This document shows positions 54,005-62,537 of a stretch of 64,000 nt of DNA, in pieces. Location of the stretch: NCBI GenBank assembly GCA_000156295.1, contig DS999223.1:81343-145342 (forward strand), written 5' to 3'. The notes under the pieces are model-generated. The model worked only from the letters and a program-made list of their open reading frames with translations. It did not search any database and was not told the origin of the DNA. Made by a program: the position numbers and the translations under genes. This stretch comes from a marine gamma proteobacterium HTCC2148. Lineage in GTDB: Bacteria > Pseudomonadota > Gammaproteobacteria > Pseudomonadales > Halieaceae. Each line of letters opens with the position of its first letter. Positions within the stretch are counted from its first letter, which is position 1.

Positions 54005-55120
54005 TCAGGGCGCTTTTTGCTTCAGTAACACACCGCACTCCATGTGATCGGTGTAGGGGAACTGGTCGAACAGAGCAAACATTTCTACCGTGTGTGTATT
54101 GCACAGTACTGCGAGATTGCTCGCAAGCGTTTCCGGGTTGCAGGAAATATAGATAATTGTTTCAAAATGGCTCACCATTTCTACCGTTTGTTCATCAAGT
54201 CCAGCCCTCGGCGGGTCGACAAACACCGTTCGTAAGTCGTACTCGTGCAGCGGTTTGGAAAGATCCTGCAATCGCCGAAATTCTCGTACCTGATTCATAG
54301 CCTGGGTTACTTCTTCTGCCGCCAGACGAATGATTTGAGTGTTTCTTACCGCGTTCATCCCCAGATTGTTCCTGGCGGCGCGCACCGAAACTTTGGCAAG
54401 TTCAGTAGCGATAACGTTATCAAAACGCTGCGCCAAAGGCAGTGTGAAGTTGCCGTTACCACAGTAAAGTTCCAGTAAGTCTCCGCTTAGATTGAGAGCC
54501 TGCTCGCAAGCCCAGCTAATCATTTTGATATTGACGCGAGCGTTGGGCTGAGTGAAAGCTTGTTCGTATTGCTGATAGCGAAAGCTCTGGCCTTCTATGT
54601 CTAACGTTTCACAGACCCATTCCTGTCCCAGTATAATTTTTTGTTTGCGACTTCGACCAATCAGGGAAAGCTCGGGGCACAGCGTACTCAAATCATCATG
54701 AAGTTTTTGCGCCTCGGCTTCCCAGGATGGCTCTAGTTTTCGGTGGTAGACCAGGGTGATGAGTGACTCTCCTGCCAGCGTCGAAAGAAATTCCACTTGA
54801 AACAGTTTTCGGCGTAACTCCTGATTGCCCTTAATGATGTCTAGCAGGGCAGGCATGAGCTGCTGTATCGAATCGCAGGCGATGGGGAAGGTTTTGATGG
54901 GGACCGGCGTTTTTGGATCGTCGCGGCGAAACATCACATAGTCTAGTGCATCACCCTGGTGCCACATGCGGAACTCTGCTCGCATGCGAAATCCGGTTAA
55001 CGCAGAACGGAAAATGGAGGGCTCAGGCACAGCATAGGGGTCAAGAAGACGGCTGACTCGCTCCACTTTTGCTGCCAGCAGCTCCTCATATTGCTCTGGT
55101 ATTACCCTTGATAAGGGCAT
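54005..55120 (-). CDS. trmA: tRNA (uracil-5-)-methyltransferase
   Basis: A 371-residue TrmA (E. coli 366), which makes m5U54 in the T-loop of tRNA using SAM. Motifs: SAM motif DLLELYCGNGNFTLPLAQ, the catalytic Cys in IIYISCNPETLASNL, and VFVDPPRAGLD. The QYEQAFTQPN segment before the SAM domain is characteristic. ATG 55120 shares a base with the TAA of the upstream TrpD2-like gene; the frame open to 55192 lies inside that gene. Downstream it converges on the HTH/nuclease-like gene with a one-base gap. Confidence 0.97.
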   Translation of the reverse strand: MPLSRVIPEQYEELLAAKVERVSRLLDPYAVPEPSIFRSALTGFRMRAEFRMWHQGDALDYVMFRRDDPKTPVPIKTFPIACDSIQQLMPALLDIIKGNQELRRKLFQVEFLSTLAGESLITLVYHRKLEPSWEAEAQKLHDDLSTLCPELSLIGRSRKQKIILGQEWVCETLDIEGQSFRYQQYEQAFTQPNARVNIKMISWACEQALNLSGDLLELYCGNGNFTLPLAQRFDNVIATELAKVSVRAARNNLGMNAVRNTQIIRLAAEEVTQAMNQVREFRRLQDLSKPLHEYDLRTVFVDPPRAGLDEQTVEMVSHFETIIYISCNPETLASNLAVLCNTHTVEMFALFDQFPYTDHMECGVLLKQKAP

Positions 55121-56160
55121 TAGTTCAGCCCCCCTTGATCTCGCTCTTGCCACAGCCTCTGGCTGTACTGCTGACATTGCTCTACATTCCACTGGGGCTC
55201 TAAAACCAGTAAAGCTGCGCTGGCGGTAGCAAGCACTGCGTCAAGACCAAAGGAATCTGGCTCCCGGTCATGCCACAGCTTGCGCAGGGGCTTGGTGTCG
55301 GGTGCGCTAACTGCGGCGACTTTGTGCTGAACACTGCGCGACATAACAAGTTCACTGCAGACGTTGCCCTTGAGGATCTGAAGTTTCGTATCGGCCTGTG
55401 GCTTAATTTCTATCTCGCCACTATCGCCTTTGAAAACCAGGGAGCGCGGTTGCCCCAAGGCAATGTCGGCTTGCTGATGAAGTGCCGCATAGGCGGGATG
55501 GAAAATACTCTGGATGCTCGCCGTTGCTCGCAGGGGGTTTAGCATTCGAACTAGCGTATTGACCGGCGAACGCAGGCCAAGCAGCGGACGTAACTGTATT
55601 AGGTCGTGTAGTTTAGGGCAAAAAGCCCGTAACGGAAGATAGCTCAAATTGTGCTGCTCCAGCTGTGCTGAAACCTCTTGCCAGTCGGCGGCAACGGGAA
55701 GACCTAATTCGCGCATTGCTTGTTCTGTATACAGTCGGCCAACCGTGTGGCCGTCGCCGCCATGAACAAAGACTTTATAGCCGGCCTGCGAAAGTAATAA
55801 CATCGACAGCAGATACCAGGGGTGTTGATGCTTTTTCCCCGCGTAGCTCGACCAATCCAGGTCTGCGCTCAACCTTGGTAGCGGCTGTATCATCGCTGTT
55901 CTGCAGGCATCGACAAAACCAGCCAGCTCTTCACCGGTCTCTTCCTTGACCCTTAGCAGTATTAAAAATGCACCGAGTTGCAGTGGGTCAACTTCATCTC
56001 GCAGTATCATGCCGAAGGCCTCGGCAGCCTCCTTGCGATTAAAAGAGCGACTGCCGGTTTTGCCTTTACCCAGAATGCGCACATAGGTCGCGAAGGGGTG
56101 CTCCCTAGAGGGTGTCTGGAATGCTTTTGGGGTCACGGACAGGGTCTCGGTTACAAACAA
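55120..56160 (-). CDS. TrpD2/YbiB-like phosphoribosyltransferase-fold protein
   Basis: A 346-residue protein of the class annotated glycosyl transferase or TrpD2 (E. coli YbiB). It resembles anthranilate phosphoribosyltransferase: N-terminal helices with EAAEAFGMILRDEVDPLQLG and GAFLILLRVKEETGEELAGF, then VFVHGGDGHTVGRL and ALRATASIQSIFHPA-like active-site loops. E. coli YbiB binds nucleic acid without TrpD activity and is under LexA; I see no SOS box here. TTG 56160 overlaps the tusE stop by 10 nt; GTG 56136 is an alternative. trmA follows with a one-base overlap. Confidence 0.85.
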   Translation of the reverse strand: MFVTETLSVTPKAFQTPSREHPFATYVRILGKGKTGSRSFNRKEAAEAFGMILRDEVDPLQLGAFLILLRVKEETGEELAGFVDACRTAMIQPLPRLSADLDWSSYAGKKHQHPWYLLSMLLLSQAGYKVFVHGGDGHTVGRLYTEQAMRELGLPVAADWQEVSAQLEQHNLSYLPLRAFCPKLHDLIQLRPLLGLRSPVNTLVRMLNPLRATASIQSIFHPAYAALHQQADIALGQPRSLVFKGDSGEIEIKPQADTKLQILKGNVCSELVMSRSVQHKVAAVSAPDTKPLRKLWHDREPDSFGLDAVLATASAALLVLEPQWNVEQCQQYSQRLWQERDQGGLN

Positions 56161-56468
56161 TTGTCAGGTTTAGGAAGGCCCGCGATCTTGCTGCCGATTT
56201 TAGCGGGGGAGCCGGGAAACAGTCCTAGCAAATAGATGCTTTTACCTTTTTCAATGCCCAGCTTCAGTGTGCAGTACTTTACTAGCGGACGCATTGCGGG
56301 CGATGCATCATATTGCGCATAGTAGGTCCTCAGAAGATTCAAAACCTCCCAATGTGCAGGTGTAAGCTGGATGCCTTCGCCGGTGGCAATTTGCGCCGCC
56401 ACCTCGGGCGTCCAATCGTCAAGGTCACGCAGGAAGCCTTCTTTGTCAAAAGCCATAGCATCCAGCAT
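56151..56468 (-). CDS. tusE: Sulfur relay protein TusE (DsrC family)
   Basis: A 105-residue TusE (E. coli 109). It takes persulfide sulfur from TusBCD and hands it to MnmA for 2-thiouridine at position 34 of tRNA. DsrC-family motifs: DWTPEVAAQIATGEGIQLTP and HWEVLNLLRTYYAQY; the C-terminus ends PDNCL, with the single conserved reactive Cys next to last, and no second Cys of the DsrC type. It closes the tusD-C-B-E operon and precedes the TrpD2-like gene. Confidence 0.95.
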   Translation of the reverse strand: MLDAMAFDKEGFLRDLDDWTPEVAAQIATGEGIQLTPAHWEVLNLLRTYYAQYDASPAMRPLVKYCTLKLGIEKGKSIYLLGLFPGSPAKIGSKIAGLPKPDNCL

Positions 56469-56471
56469 GTC

Positions 56472-56762
56472 CTAATACCACGCCAGCTGGCGGGGATAAA
56501 ATTCACTGAGCGCGACAAAAGCATCCATATCGATAAGAGCCACATCGCCAACCCTATCAGCAATGCCTGCGGCGAAAACATCGCTGGCCAGCGCCAGTAG
56601 TCTAGCGGGGCAGTCATCCAGTGCCTGGCGCGCAGCGCTGTTTGCCAATGCGCAATAAACACCGTCTCCCAGCAACACAATGGCATCGCCGCTTTGTGAG
56701 CTGCGTAAGCAATCCCGAAAACTATCGGTACTCGAACCAGCGTTAAGAGTGTGCAGCAGCAT
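56472..56762 (-). CDS. tusB: Sulfur relay protein TusB (DsrH family)
   Basis: A 96-residue TusB (E. coli 95), a small alpha/beta subunit of the TusBCD hexamer. It begins MLLHTLNAGSSTDSFRDCLR and has DAIVLLGDGVYCAL, the family core. Starts 2 bp after the tusC stop and 3 bp before tusE. TusB has no catalytic role itself but completes the heterohexamer. Confidence 0.93.
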   Translation of the reverse strand: MLLHTLNAGSSTDSFRDCLRSSQSGDAIVLLGDGVYCALANSAARQALDDCPARLLALASDVFAAGIADRVGDVALIDMDAFVALSEFYPRQLAWY

Positions 56763-56764
56763 GT

Positions 56765-57136
56765 TCAGCAGCCTACCAGGTGATCAGCGTCATTGAGAAA
56801 GCTGCGCAACCCGCTTTCATCCAATAAAGAGACAGGAAGTACGAGGTCAGCCTCGTTTAGGCCGTAGCGGTCAAGCGCCGCGGCATCGACATAAACCGAT
56901 TCCATATCGTAAAGCGGTAGGGAGGTGAGTATACGGCCAATGTTCTTGGCACCAATTTTTTGACTGTCCTGGCCAGTGACGAGTTGCAGGACACCGGCAC
57001 CCATAAATAGCAGATCATAGTTTTGTTCAAAAGCCCCCATTGCCAAAGCGAGGTCGACTGATGCACGTGCCAGGCTGCCGCCATAGGGCGATTGTCGCAT
57101 GACGACGAGGCTACGCTTTTTCTCCGCTGCGCTCAT
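56765..57136 (-). CDS. tusC: Sulfur relay protein TusC (DsrF family)
   Basis: About 123 residues (E. coli 119). Family core: LVVMRQSPYGGSLARASVDL and LLFMGAGVLQLV. ATG 57136 is chosen because the restored tusD frame ends at 57138, one base upstream, giving a tight tusD-tusC junction; GTG 57145 adds three residues. TusC forms the middle of the TusBCD hexamer that receives sulfur through TusA. Confidence 0.93.
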   Translation of the reverse strand: MSAAEKKRSLVVMRQSPYGGSLARASVDLALAMGAFEQNYDLLFMGAGVLQLVTGQDSQKIGAKNIGRILTSLPLYDMESVYVDAAALDRYGLNEADLVLPVSLLDESGLRSFLNDADHLVGC

Positions 57137-57184
57137 CTCAATCACCGAATGTCATTAATCGATCAGAGTTGGACGCTGCATCTA

Positions 57185-57529
57185 TCAGTTGGCCCAGCCT
57201 GAAATGATGAAAGCCGGGTGCACAGTGGCGCCGGCTCTTGCGTAGCGATCAGCCTCGGTTTCATCCAACATGCCGTGCTTGAGTGCGGAGGCAATGCACA
57301 GTACCAACTCGACGCCATGCTCGTCGGCGAGCAGTGTCCACGGCTGCAGTTTGTCTGCTTCGTCCTGCGGAAATACCGCCGCTCGGGAGCCATTGGTGGT
57401 GCCCTCGTCGAGGAAAAATATACGCTCGATGCTATGCCCCCTGGCGATAACGCTATGCGCAAATTTCGCAGCCGTTTGCGCGCTGTGGCCAGAGGTGGGG
57501 GAGGACAGAACCAATAGGGTGTAATTCAT
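57185..57529 (-). CDS. tusD: Sulfur relay protein TusD, frameshifted near its end
   Basis: The open frame gives 114 residues starting NYTLLVLSSPTSGHSAQTAA, with the catalytic cysteine in LVLCIASALKHG, and then stops early after AFIISGWAN. TusD is normally about 128-130 residues. Inserting one G near 57200 (after TCAGG) restores GLGQLIDAASNSDRLMTFGD, the family's C-terminal helix, ending at a TGA at 57138-57140 just before tusC. So one base is missing, by mutation or sequencing error. TusD carries the sulfur-accepting Cys of TusBCD. Start ATG 57529 lies 66 bp after yccA, beyond a strong terminator. Confidence 0.9.
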   Translation of the reverse strand: MNYTLLVLSSPTSGHSAQTAAKFAHSVIARGHSIERIFFLDEGTTNGSRAAVFPQDEADKLQPWTLLADEHGVELVLCIASALKHGMLDETEADRYARAGATVHPAFIISGWAN

Positions 57530-57542
57530 GATTGAGAGGCTT

Positions 57543-57573
57543 TAAAAACAAAAAACCCCGGTGTTAACCGGGG
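57543..57573 (-). terminator. Rho-independent terminator of yccA
   Basis: On the minus strand CCCCGGT-TAAC-ACCGGGG forms a 7-bp GC-rich stem with a 4-nt loop, followed by TTTTTTGTTTTT. It ends transcription of the YccA/BI-1 gene just before tusD. Any readthrough would supply tusD, whose own promoter is not obvious. Confidence 0.9.
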
Positions 57574-57595
57574 TCTGGTGCCGCCATAGGCTGTG

Positions 57596-58270
57596 TTAGT
57601 CATCACCACTCAGCGCGGTCAACAAGTGCAACATGTGAATGAACAGATTGTAAATGCTCAGGTACAGGGACACGGTTGCGCGGATGTAGTTAGTTTCGCC
57701 ACCGTTGATAATGCGGCTCGTGTCAAACAGTATCAGGCCAGACATAATCATGATCACTGCGGCTGATATCGTTAGTGACAGGGCGGGGATATTCAGGAAG
57801 ATATTGGCGATCATTGCCACTACTGCAACCAACAGCCCAACCGTTAAGAAGCCGCCCATATAGGAAAAGTCCTTGCGAGTCGTCAAGGCATAGGCAGAAA
57901 GACCGAAGAACACCACGGCTGTTCCACCCAATGCCTGCATAACCAGTGCTGAGCCGCCTGGCATGGACAGGTAATAATTAAGCATTGGTCCGATAGACGC
58001 GCCCATTACGCCGGTGAATGCAAAGATCGCTAACAGCCCCTTACTACTATCTGCCATTTTGTGAACCACGAACAGTAATCCGAAGCCCACCAGGCTAAGT
58101 ACCAGGGCGGCGCCATGCCCCAGGCCCATGGCCATGGATATGGTTGCACAAACTGCACTAAAGGCCAGGGTCATGCCCAGCAGCATATAAGTGTTCTTCA
58201 GTACCTTATTGGTGCTGAGAACGCTGTCTATGCCTGCAGTGTTCATGTCGTACAAACTCTTGTCTTGCAT
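57596..58270 (-). CDS. yccA: BI-1/YccA family inner-membrane protein
   Basis: A 224-residue protein of the Bax inhibitor-1 family with seven hydrophobic helices. Core motifs: TYMLLGMTLAFSAVCATISM, a middle helix pair, and the C-terminal SLYLSIYNLFIHMLHLLTAL with acidic end GDD, the site that senses Ca2+ or H+ in relatives. E. coli YccA modulates the membrane protease FtsH. Start ATG 58270 has GGAG 7 bases upstream. yccA-tusDCBE is a conserved gammaproteobacterial order. Confidence 0.95.
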   Translation of the reverse strand: MQDKSLYDMNTAGIDSVLSTNKVLKNTYMLLGMTLAFSAVCATISMAMGLGHGAALVLSLVGFGLLFVVHKMADSSKGLLAIFAFTGVMGASIGPMLNYYLSMPGGSALVMQALGGTAVVFFGLSAYALTTRKDFSYMGGFLTVGLLVAVVAMIANIFLNIPALSLTISAAVIMIMSGLILFDTSRIINGGETNYIRATVSLYLSIYNLFIHMLHLLTALSGDD

Positions 58271-58677
58271 CGTCTACTCCGTAATGCGTCGCACGGCTCG
58301 TGCGGATAGTGTTATGACAGATAATAAGGCCGAGAAGTTCAAATTTAAAGGGTTTAAACCATCAAATTATCGAAAGCTAGGTTACTGAATTTGAAACGTT
58401 TTTTCTACTGCGCTGAAGGTGACCGGGTCCGCAGCACTATTTTGCTCACTTTGTGACCAGAATACTCTATCCCGGGGTTGGCTGTCAGAGGTTTTATGGC
58501 TGCGCGCGATGGATACATTGGTCGCCCAACGGGGCTTTGTCGGTTTAATAGATCGCACCTTTGTTCCACTCAGAGTTGAACGTAAGCACAGCGACACTGT
58601 TTTAGGTGAATTGTCCTGGCGTAGCAGCTATAAAAGATATTCAGTTAATTCACTCTATCGCAACGGAGGCAATAACA
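58271..58677. other. 407-bp divergent gap between yccA and the DUF1214 gene
   Basis: No recognisable gene. A 24-codon frame at 58314-58388 encodes a Lys/Phe/Tyr-rich peptide (MTDNKAEKFKFKGFKPSNYR and four more residues), without a good ribosome site. GGAGGC at 58665 is the ribosome site of the DUF1214 gene. TATAAA at 58629-58634 lies about 45 bp before that gene with no matching -35 at the right distance. The long gap may hold operators for the sulfotransferase operon. Confidence 0.5.
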
Positions 58678-59778
58678 ATGACAAGCGAAGCTGAACAAAA
58701 AGTGCTCGATGGCACTGCTTGGGACGAATTCTGTGATGCGCTAAAGGAAGCTGGCAACATTGTGCGCAGCGACAAGGCTCCTAATGATGCGTTTAACCAG
58801 GCCGAGGGTTATCGTTATCTGTCCAGGTTGCTACGTGGTGGTCTGGAAAGCTTTCTTGAGTTTCGCGATCCCATGTTTCCCCAGCTTCGCTGCGGAGCTC
58901 ATGAGACCATTAAACTGGGAGCGGACAACCCGGATAACCGCTACGAAAGCGCCACAATTAACCCCGCATACGACTATCGGATCATAGGCACGCGGGGTAG
59001 TGTCGATTATCTAGGCATTAGTACGGTGATCAATAAGTACGCTTCGGGCGGCACCATGGAAGTCACCGGTCATATCGATCACAAGGAAATGGATATTGGC
59101 ACCAACGGAGAGATCGAAATTATCATCAGCCCGACGGAGAAACCCGGTAACTGGCTGCCTATGGGTGACGAAGCCAATTCCATTACCGTCCGCCAGACTT
59201 TCCAGGATCGGGTTAACGAGAAGCCCGCAGAGCTTAAAATAGAGCGGATTGGTGCGAGCGACGACAGACCCGCGCCATTGACCGCTGAGAAGCTGCAGCG
59301 TGGATTACAGGGCGCAGTAATGTTTGTGCGTGGTTCTGCCACGCTGTTTGAAAATTGGTCCGAGAGCTTTTTAGCCACCATCAATGAATTGCCGCCTGCC
59401 GATCAAGCTTATTGCCAGTCGATTGGCGGAGACCCCAATATTTTTTATTTTCATAGTGCCTGGCAGTTAGCGGATGATGAAGTGTTCGTGATTGATGCGC
59501 CGGAAATTCCCGAGTGCCAGACCTGGAATTTTCAGCTGGACAACTGGTGGATGGAATCACTGGACTATCGCCATCACACTATCCACGTTAATAAACACAC
59601 TGCCCACTATAACGATGATGGCAGCGTGCGGGTGGTGGTGTCGCATGCTGATCCTGGTGTGCCGAACTGGATAGAGACCGCCGGTCACAATATGGGCACT
59701 ATGTGCTGGCGCTGGATAGGGGCTGATAAACACCCGCTATTAAAGACCAAAGTGATGAAGTTGGCGGACCTGAAATGA
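58678..59778 (+). CDS. DUF1214 domain-containing protein
   Basis: A 366-residue soluble protein with the DUF1214 domain in its C-terminal third (residues about 255-350, including FYFHSAWQLADDEVFVIDAP and WNFQLDNWWMESLDYR). The N-terminal part is unassigned: helical to residue 60, then beta-rich with NRYESATINPAYDYRIIGTR. No signal peptide, so it is cytoplasmic. Start ATG 58678 has GGAGG 8 bases upstream. The stop overlaps the ATG of the sulfotransferase gene by 4 nt. DUF1214 proteins have no known reaction; the shared operon hints that it acts on the sulfotransferase's substrate or product. Confidence 0.85.
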   Translation: MTSEAEQKVLDGTAWDEFCDALKEAGNIVRSDKAPNDAFNQAEGYRYLSRLLRGGLESFLEFRDPMFPQLRCGAHETIKLGADNPDNRYESATINPAYDYRIIGTRGSVDYLGISTVINKYASGGTMEVTGHIDHKEMDIGTNGEIEIIISPTEKPGNWLPMGDEANSITVRQTFQDRVNEKPAELKIERIGASDDRPAPLTAEKLQRGLQGAVMFVRGSATLFENWSESFLATINELPPADQAYCQSIGGDPNIFYFHSAWQLADDEVFVIDAPEIPECQTWNFQLDNWWMESLDYRHHTIHVNKHTAHYNDDGSVRVVVSHADPGVPNWIETAGHNMGTMCWRWIGADKHPLLKTKVMKLADLK

Positions 59779-60941
59779 GCGCGGAGCCCATTGGTTTTGA
59801 CGCAAATGAGCTGGTCGCTGAGGCAATATCCCAGACTGGTTTCGATGATTTTGGTGAGTTTCCTTATCGGGAAGGTCTTGAGGTTTTACTACAGACTTAC
59901 GATGCGCATATTCAGGACCTTGCGGGTCGCAAAAGTTGTCGCGACCGGGTGGTCATGCAATTGGCCACGAGATTAAAGTGCGAAAATGCATTCAAGACCA
60001 TTCCCCAATGGCAAGAGCAAAAGATCGAGGCGCCGATTTTTGTCACCGGTCTGCCGCGATCGGGAACTTCAGCACTGTTGAATTTGCTGGTGTCAGCTCC
60101 AGAGAATCGCGGCCTGCTGCAGTGGGAAGTTCAGTTTCCAGACCCCTGGCCCGGGAGCCAGCCGGGCGACAAAGACCCTCGCTACGATTATCTTGCCAAG
60201 GCCCTGGAAGCAACACGGGATTCCGATTTCGCCAAAATTCATTTTGTCGATGCAGATACCCCCGAAGAGTGTGTTCTGCTGCATGCATTTGCCTTTGGCG
60301 GTGTGCAGCTGGGCTTTGAAATTATGCTGGAGCCCTACCACAGCTGGCTGTTGAAGCAGGATCTGGTGCCCCTTTATAGGTATCAGAAGCAGCAACTGCA
60401 AATGCTTAACTGGCGAATGCCCGGTAAGCAATGGATGCTCAAGGCGCCGGCACATATGATGGGAATAGACGCTATTTTAAAGGTGTTTCCGGATGCGCGT
60501 TTCATCTGGTGTCACCGGGACCCTCAGGCAGTGGTGCCCTCCATTAACAGTATGAATAAAGCTGTGATGAATATGTACGCCGGTGACTACAGCCACCTGG
60601 ATGGGGGAGAGATTGGGCGAGCGGTGATGGAGTGGTATGCACTCACCCTTGAGAGAGGGCTGGCAGCGAGGGACAAGCTGCCCCAGGAGTTGTTCGTGGA
60701 TTGTTCCCAGCAAGAGTTCGTGGACGACCCAATAGGAGTGGTGGAGCGAGTTTATGGCGGCTTTGGCATGACCATGGGCGATCAAACACGCGATGCATTG
60801 GTGTCTCACATCGAAGCGAACCCCAAAGGTAAGCACGGCAAGCACGAGTACAGCTTGGAAGAATACGGCCTGACCCGCGAGTTAATTAGTCAGCGCTTTG
60901 CTTTTTACACCAATGATTCGCGCTGGCCAATCAGTACATAG
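59775..60941 (+). CDS. Sulfotransferase family protein
   Basis: A 388-residue PAPS-dependent sulfotransferase (Sulfotransfer_3-like). The 5'-phosphosulfate loop is FVTGLPRSGTSALLNLL (residues 89-105) and the 3'-phosphate region is FIWCHRDPQAVVPSINSMN with the conserved Arg and Ser. The N-terminal 80 residues are helical and extra to the core. It transfers sulfate from PAPS to a hydroxyl; acceptor unknown. It is the middle gene of a three-gene operon with DUF1214 (4-nt overlap) and an SRPBCC lipid-binding-type protein 13 bp after it, which suggests a hydrophobic acceptor (inference). Confidence 0.92.
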   Translation: MSAEPIGFDANELVAEAISQTGFDDFGEFPYREGLEVLLQTYDAHIQDLAGRKSCRDRVVMQLATRLKCENAFKTIPQWQEQKIEAPIFVTGLPRSGTSALLNLLVSAPENRGLLQWEVQFPDPWPGSQPGDKDPRYDYLAKALEATRDSDFAKIHFVDADTPEECVLLHAFAFGGVQLGFEIMLEPYHSWLLKQDLVPLYRYQKQQLQMLNWRMPGKQWMLKAPAHMMGIDAILKVFPDARFIWCHRDPQAVVPSINSMNKAVMNMYAGDYSHLDGGEIGRAVMEWYALTLERGLAARDKLPQELFVDCSQQEFVDDPIGVVERVYGGFGMTMGDQTRDALVSHIEANPKGKHGKHEYSLEEYGLTRELISQRFAFYTNDSRWPIST

Positions 60942-60954
60942 TCGGGAGAACGCA

Positions 60955-61410
60955 ATGTCGAATATTATTCAGGTTAGCTCCGAAACACTGACCATCGCCG
61001 CTCCGGCTGAACTGGTCTGGCAAGTCATCATAGATTTTCAGCACTATCCGCAGTGGAATGAATTTTGTCCCAGTATAGAAGCGGCGCTAGAAGTAGGCTC
61101 GCCGGTCAAAATGCAGGTAAATCTTGGTAACGGGCTGCAGGAACAGGTGGAGTACATCACTTTTATCGATGCTCCGGCTAAAATCACCTGGTCGATGGAA
61201 AATAAGGACGGAGATCCCATCCACGCAGATCGTTCCCAGGTCATCACAGCGGTAAGCGATACCCAGTGTACCTATGTCACCTACGATGACTTTAGTGGAG
61301 ATTTCGCTGCAACCATGGTCGATCAAATGGGAGAGCAGGTACGGGCAGGGTTTAATCTCTGCGCCAGGAACCTGAAGGCGCGGGCCGAAGCGATTTATAA
61401 GGCCAGTTAA
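60955..61410 (+). CDS. SRPBCC (START-like) family protein
   Basis: A 151-residue protein with the helix-grip fold that forms a deep hydrophobic pocket. Seen: LTIAAPAELVWQVIIDFQHY and PQWNEFCPSI at the N-terminus and the long C-terminal helix MVDQMGEQVRAGFNLCARNL. Such proteins bind lipids, polyketides or sterols or catalyse cyclisation. ATG 60955 follows GGGAG; the frame from 60898 lies inside the sulfotransferase gene. Last gene of the operon; it converges on pspF three bases away. Confidence 0.88.
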   Translation: MSNIIQVSSETLTIAAPAELVWQVIIDFQHYPQWNEFCPSIEAALEVGSPVKMQVNLGNGLQEQVEYITFIDAPAKITWSMENKDGDPIHADRSQVITAVSDTQCTYVTYDDFSGDFAATMVDQMGEQVRAGFNLCARNLKARAEAIYKAS

Positions 61411-61420
61411 TCTCTAACTG
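61404..61420. terminator. Weak hairpin at the SRPBCC/pspF convergent ends
   Basis: CAGTTA-ATCTC-TAACTG is a 6-bp stem with a 5-nt loop, overlapping both stop codons and followed on the plus strand by CTTTT. It is AT-rich and short, so termination would be weak. Confidence 0.3.
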
Positions 61421-62433
61421 CTTTTCCGACCGCGTTTCGACAGCGCATGTTTGCGGACCAGTCCGCGCATCTGGTCGTAGCTGAGGCCCAGGGATTCGGC
61501 GGTTAAGCGCTGGTTAAAGCCGTATTTCTCCAATGCCTTTAACAGCAGCTGCTTCTCCAGCTGCTCAATATGGGCAGTAAAGTCGTCGGAGATAAGATCT
61601 TGAGGCGCGGCCTTTGCGCTCGCAGGCGCGTTGACTGTTATCGGCTGGGGTTCACTGAAAGGGTTCTTGAACGGATCTAGCACGATGTCACCTACCGGCT
61701 GGCTGCCATCGCCCCAGCGATAAAGCGATCTTTCCACTGTGTTTTTCAGCTCCCGAATGTTTCCTGGCCATTGGTGCTTGGACAGGATTTCCATGGCTGC
61801 ATTGGTGAACCCGGCGAATAGCTCCCAGCCCAACTCTGAACTCATTTGTATGGCAAAGTGTTCGGCGAGTTCTGGAATATCTTCATGTCGATGACGCAGG
61901 GCAGGGATATGCACAACGTCGAAACTCAATCGATCTAACAAGTCAGCTCGAAACTGTTCGGTTTTTGCAAGCTCGGGAAGATTGCCATTGGTCGCTGCCA
62001 CCACTCGTACATCAACTTGCAAGGTCTCTTGCCCACCCAGTCTTTCAAATTCGCCGTACTCTACGAGTCGCAGTAGCTTTTCCTGCAGGCGGGTGGACAT
62101 GTTGGCCAGTTCGTCCAGAAACAGGGTGCCGCCATCGGCTCGTTCAAACAGTCCTTTATGCATGCGATTGGCACCGGTGAAAGCACCGGGTTCATAACCA
62201 AACAGCTCCGACTCCAGCAATGCTTCAGCAATCGCTGCACAATTTACTTTCAGCAGGGGTGCTTCCCAGCGGGTAGAGAGAAAGTGCAGTCGGTTAGCAG
62301 CCAGTTCCTTACCCGTGCCTCTCTCGCCAATGACTAACACTGGCCGGTTGATAGGGGCGAGCAACGATATTCGATCTAAAGCGCTAGCCAGCGCCGTGGA
62401 GTTACCGATAATACTTTCTGATATTCGCTTCAT
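61414..62433 (-). CDS. pspF: Sigma-54-dependent activator PspF
   Basis: A 339-residue enhancer-binding protein without a regulatory receiver domain (E. coli PspF 325). AAA+ domain: Walker A VIGERGTGKELAANRL, the sigma-54-contact loop FGYEPGAFTGANR, Walker B GGTLFLDELANM and sensor ATNGNLPELA. A linker (residues 240-290) leads to a Fis-type helix-turn-helix at the C-terminus (ALEKYGFNQRLTAESLGLSY). In E. coli PspA binds PspF and blocks it until membrane stress. It diverges from the psp operon, with the sigma-54 promoter in the gap between. Confidence 0.95.
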   Translation of the reverse strand: MKRISESIIGNSTALASALDRISLLAPINRPVLVIGERGTGKELAANRLHFLSTRWEAPLLKVNCAAIAEALLESELFGYEPGAFTGANRMHKGLFERADGGTLFLDELANMSTRLQEKLLRLVEYGEFERLGGQETLQVDVRVVAATNGNLPELAKTEQFRADLLDRLSFDVVHIPALRHRHEDIPELAEHFAIQMSSELGWELFAGFTNAAMEILSKHQWPGNIRELKNTVERSLYRWGDGSQPVGDIVLDPFKNPFSEPQPITVNAPASAKAAPQDLISDDFTAHIEQLEKQLLLKALEKYGFNQRLTAESLGLSYDQMRGLVRKHALSKRGRKSS

Positions 62434-62537
62434 AGGTAAAATATACCATTATTATTGGCTTTATATGCCTTTTATTAGGTAATTGAGACCTCATATAGTG
62501 ATAAAAAATCGTCCTAGCAACAAGGGAATCTGAATTA

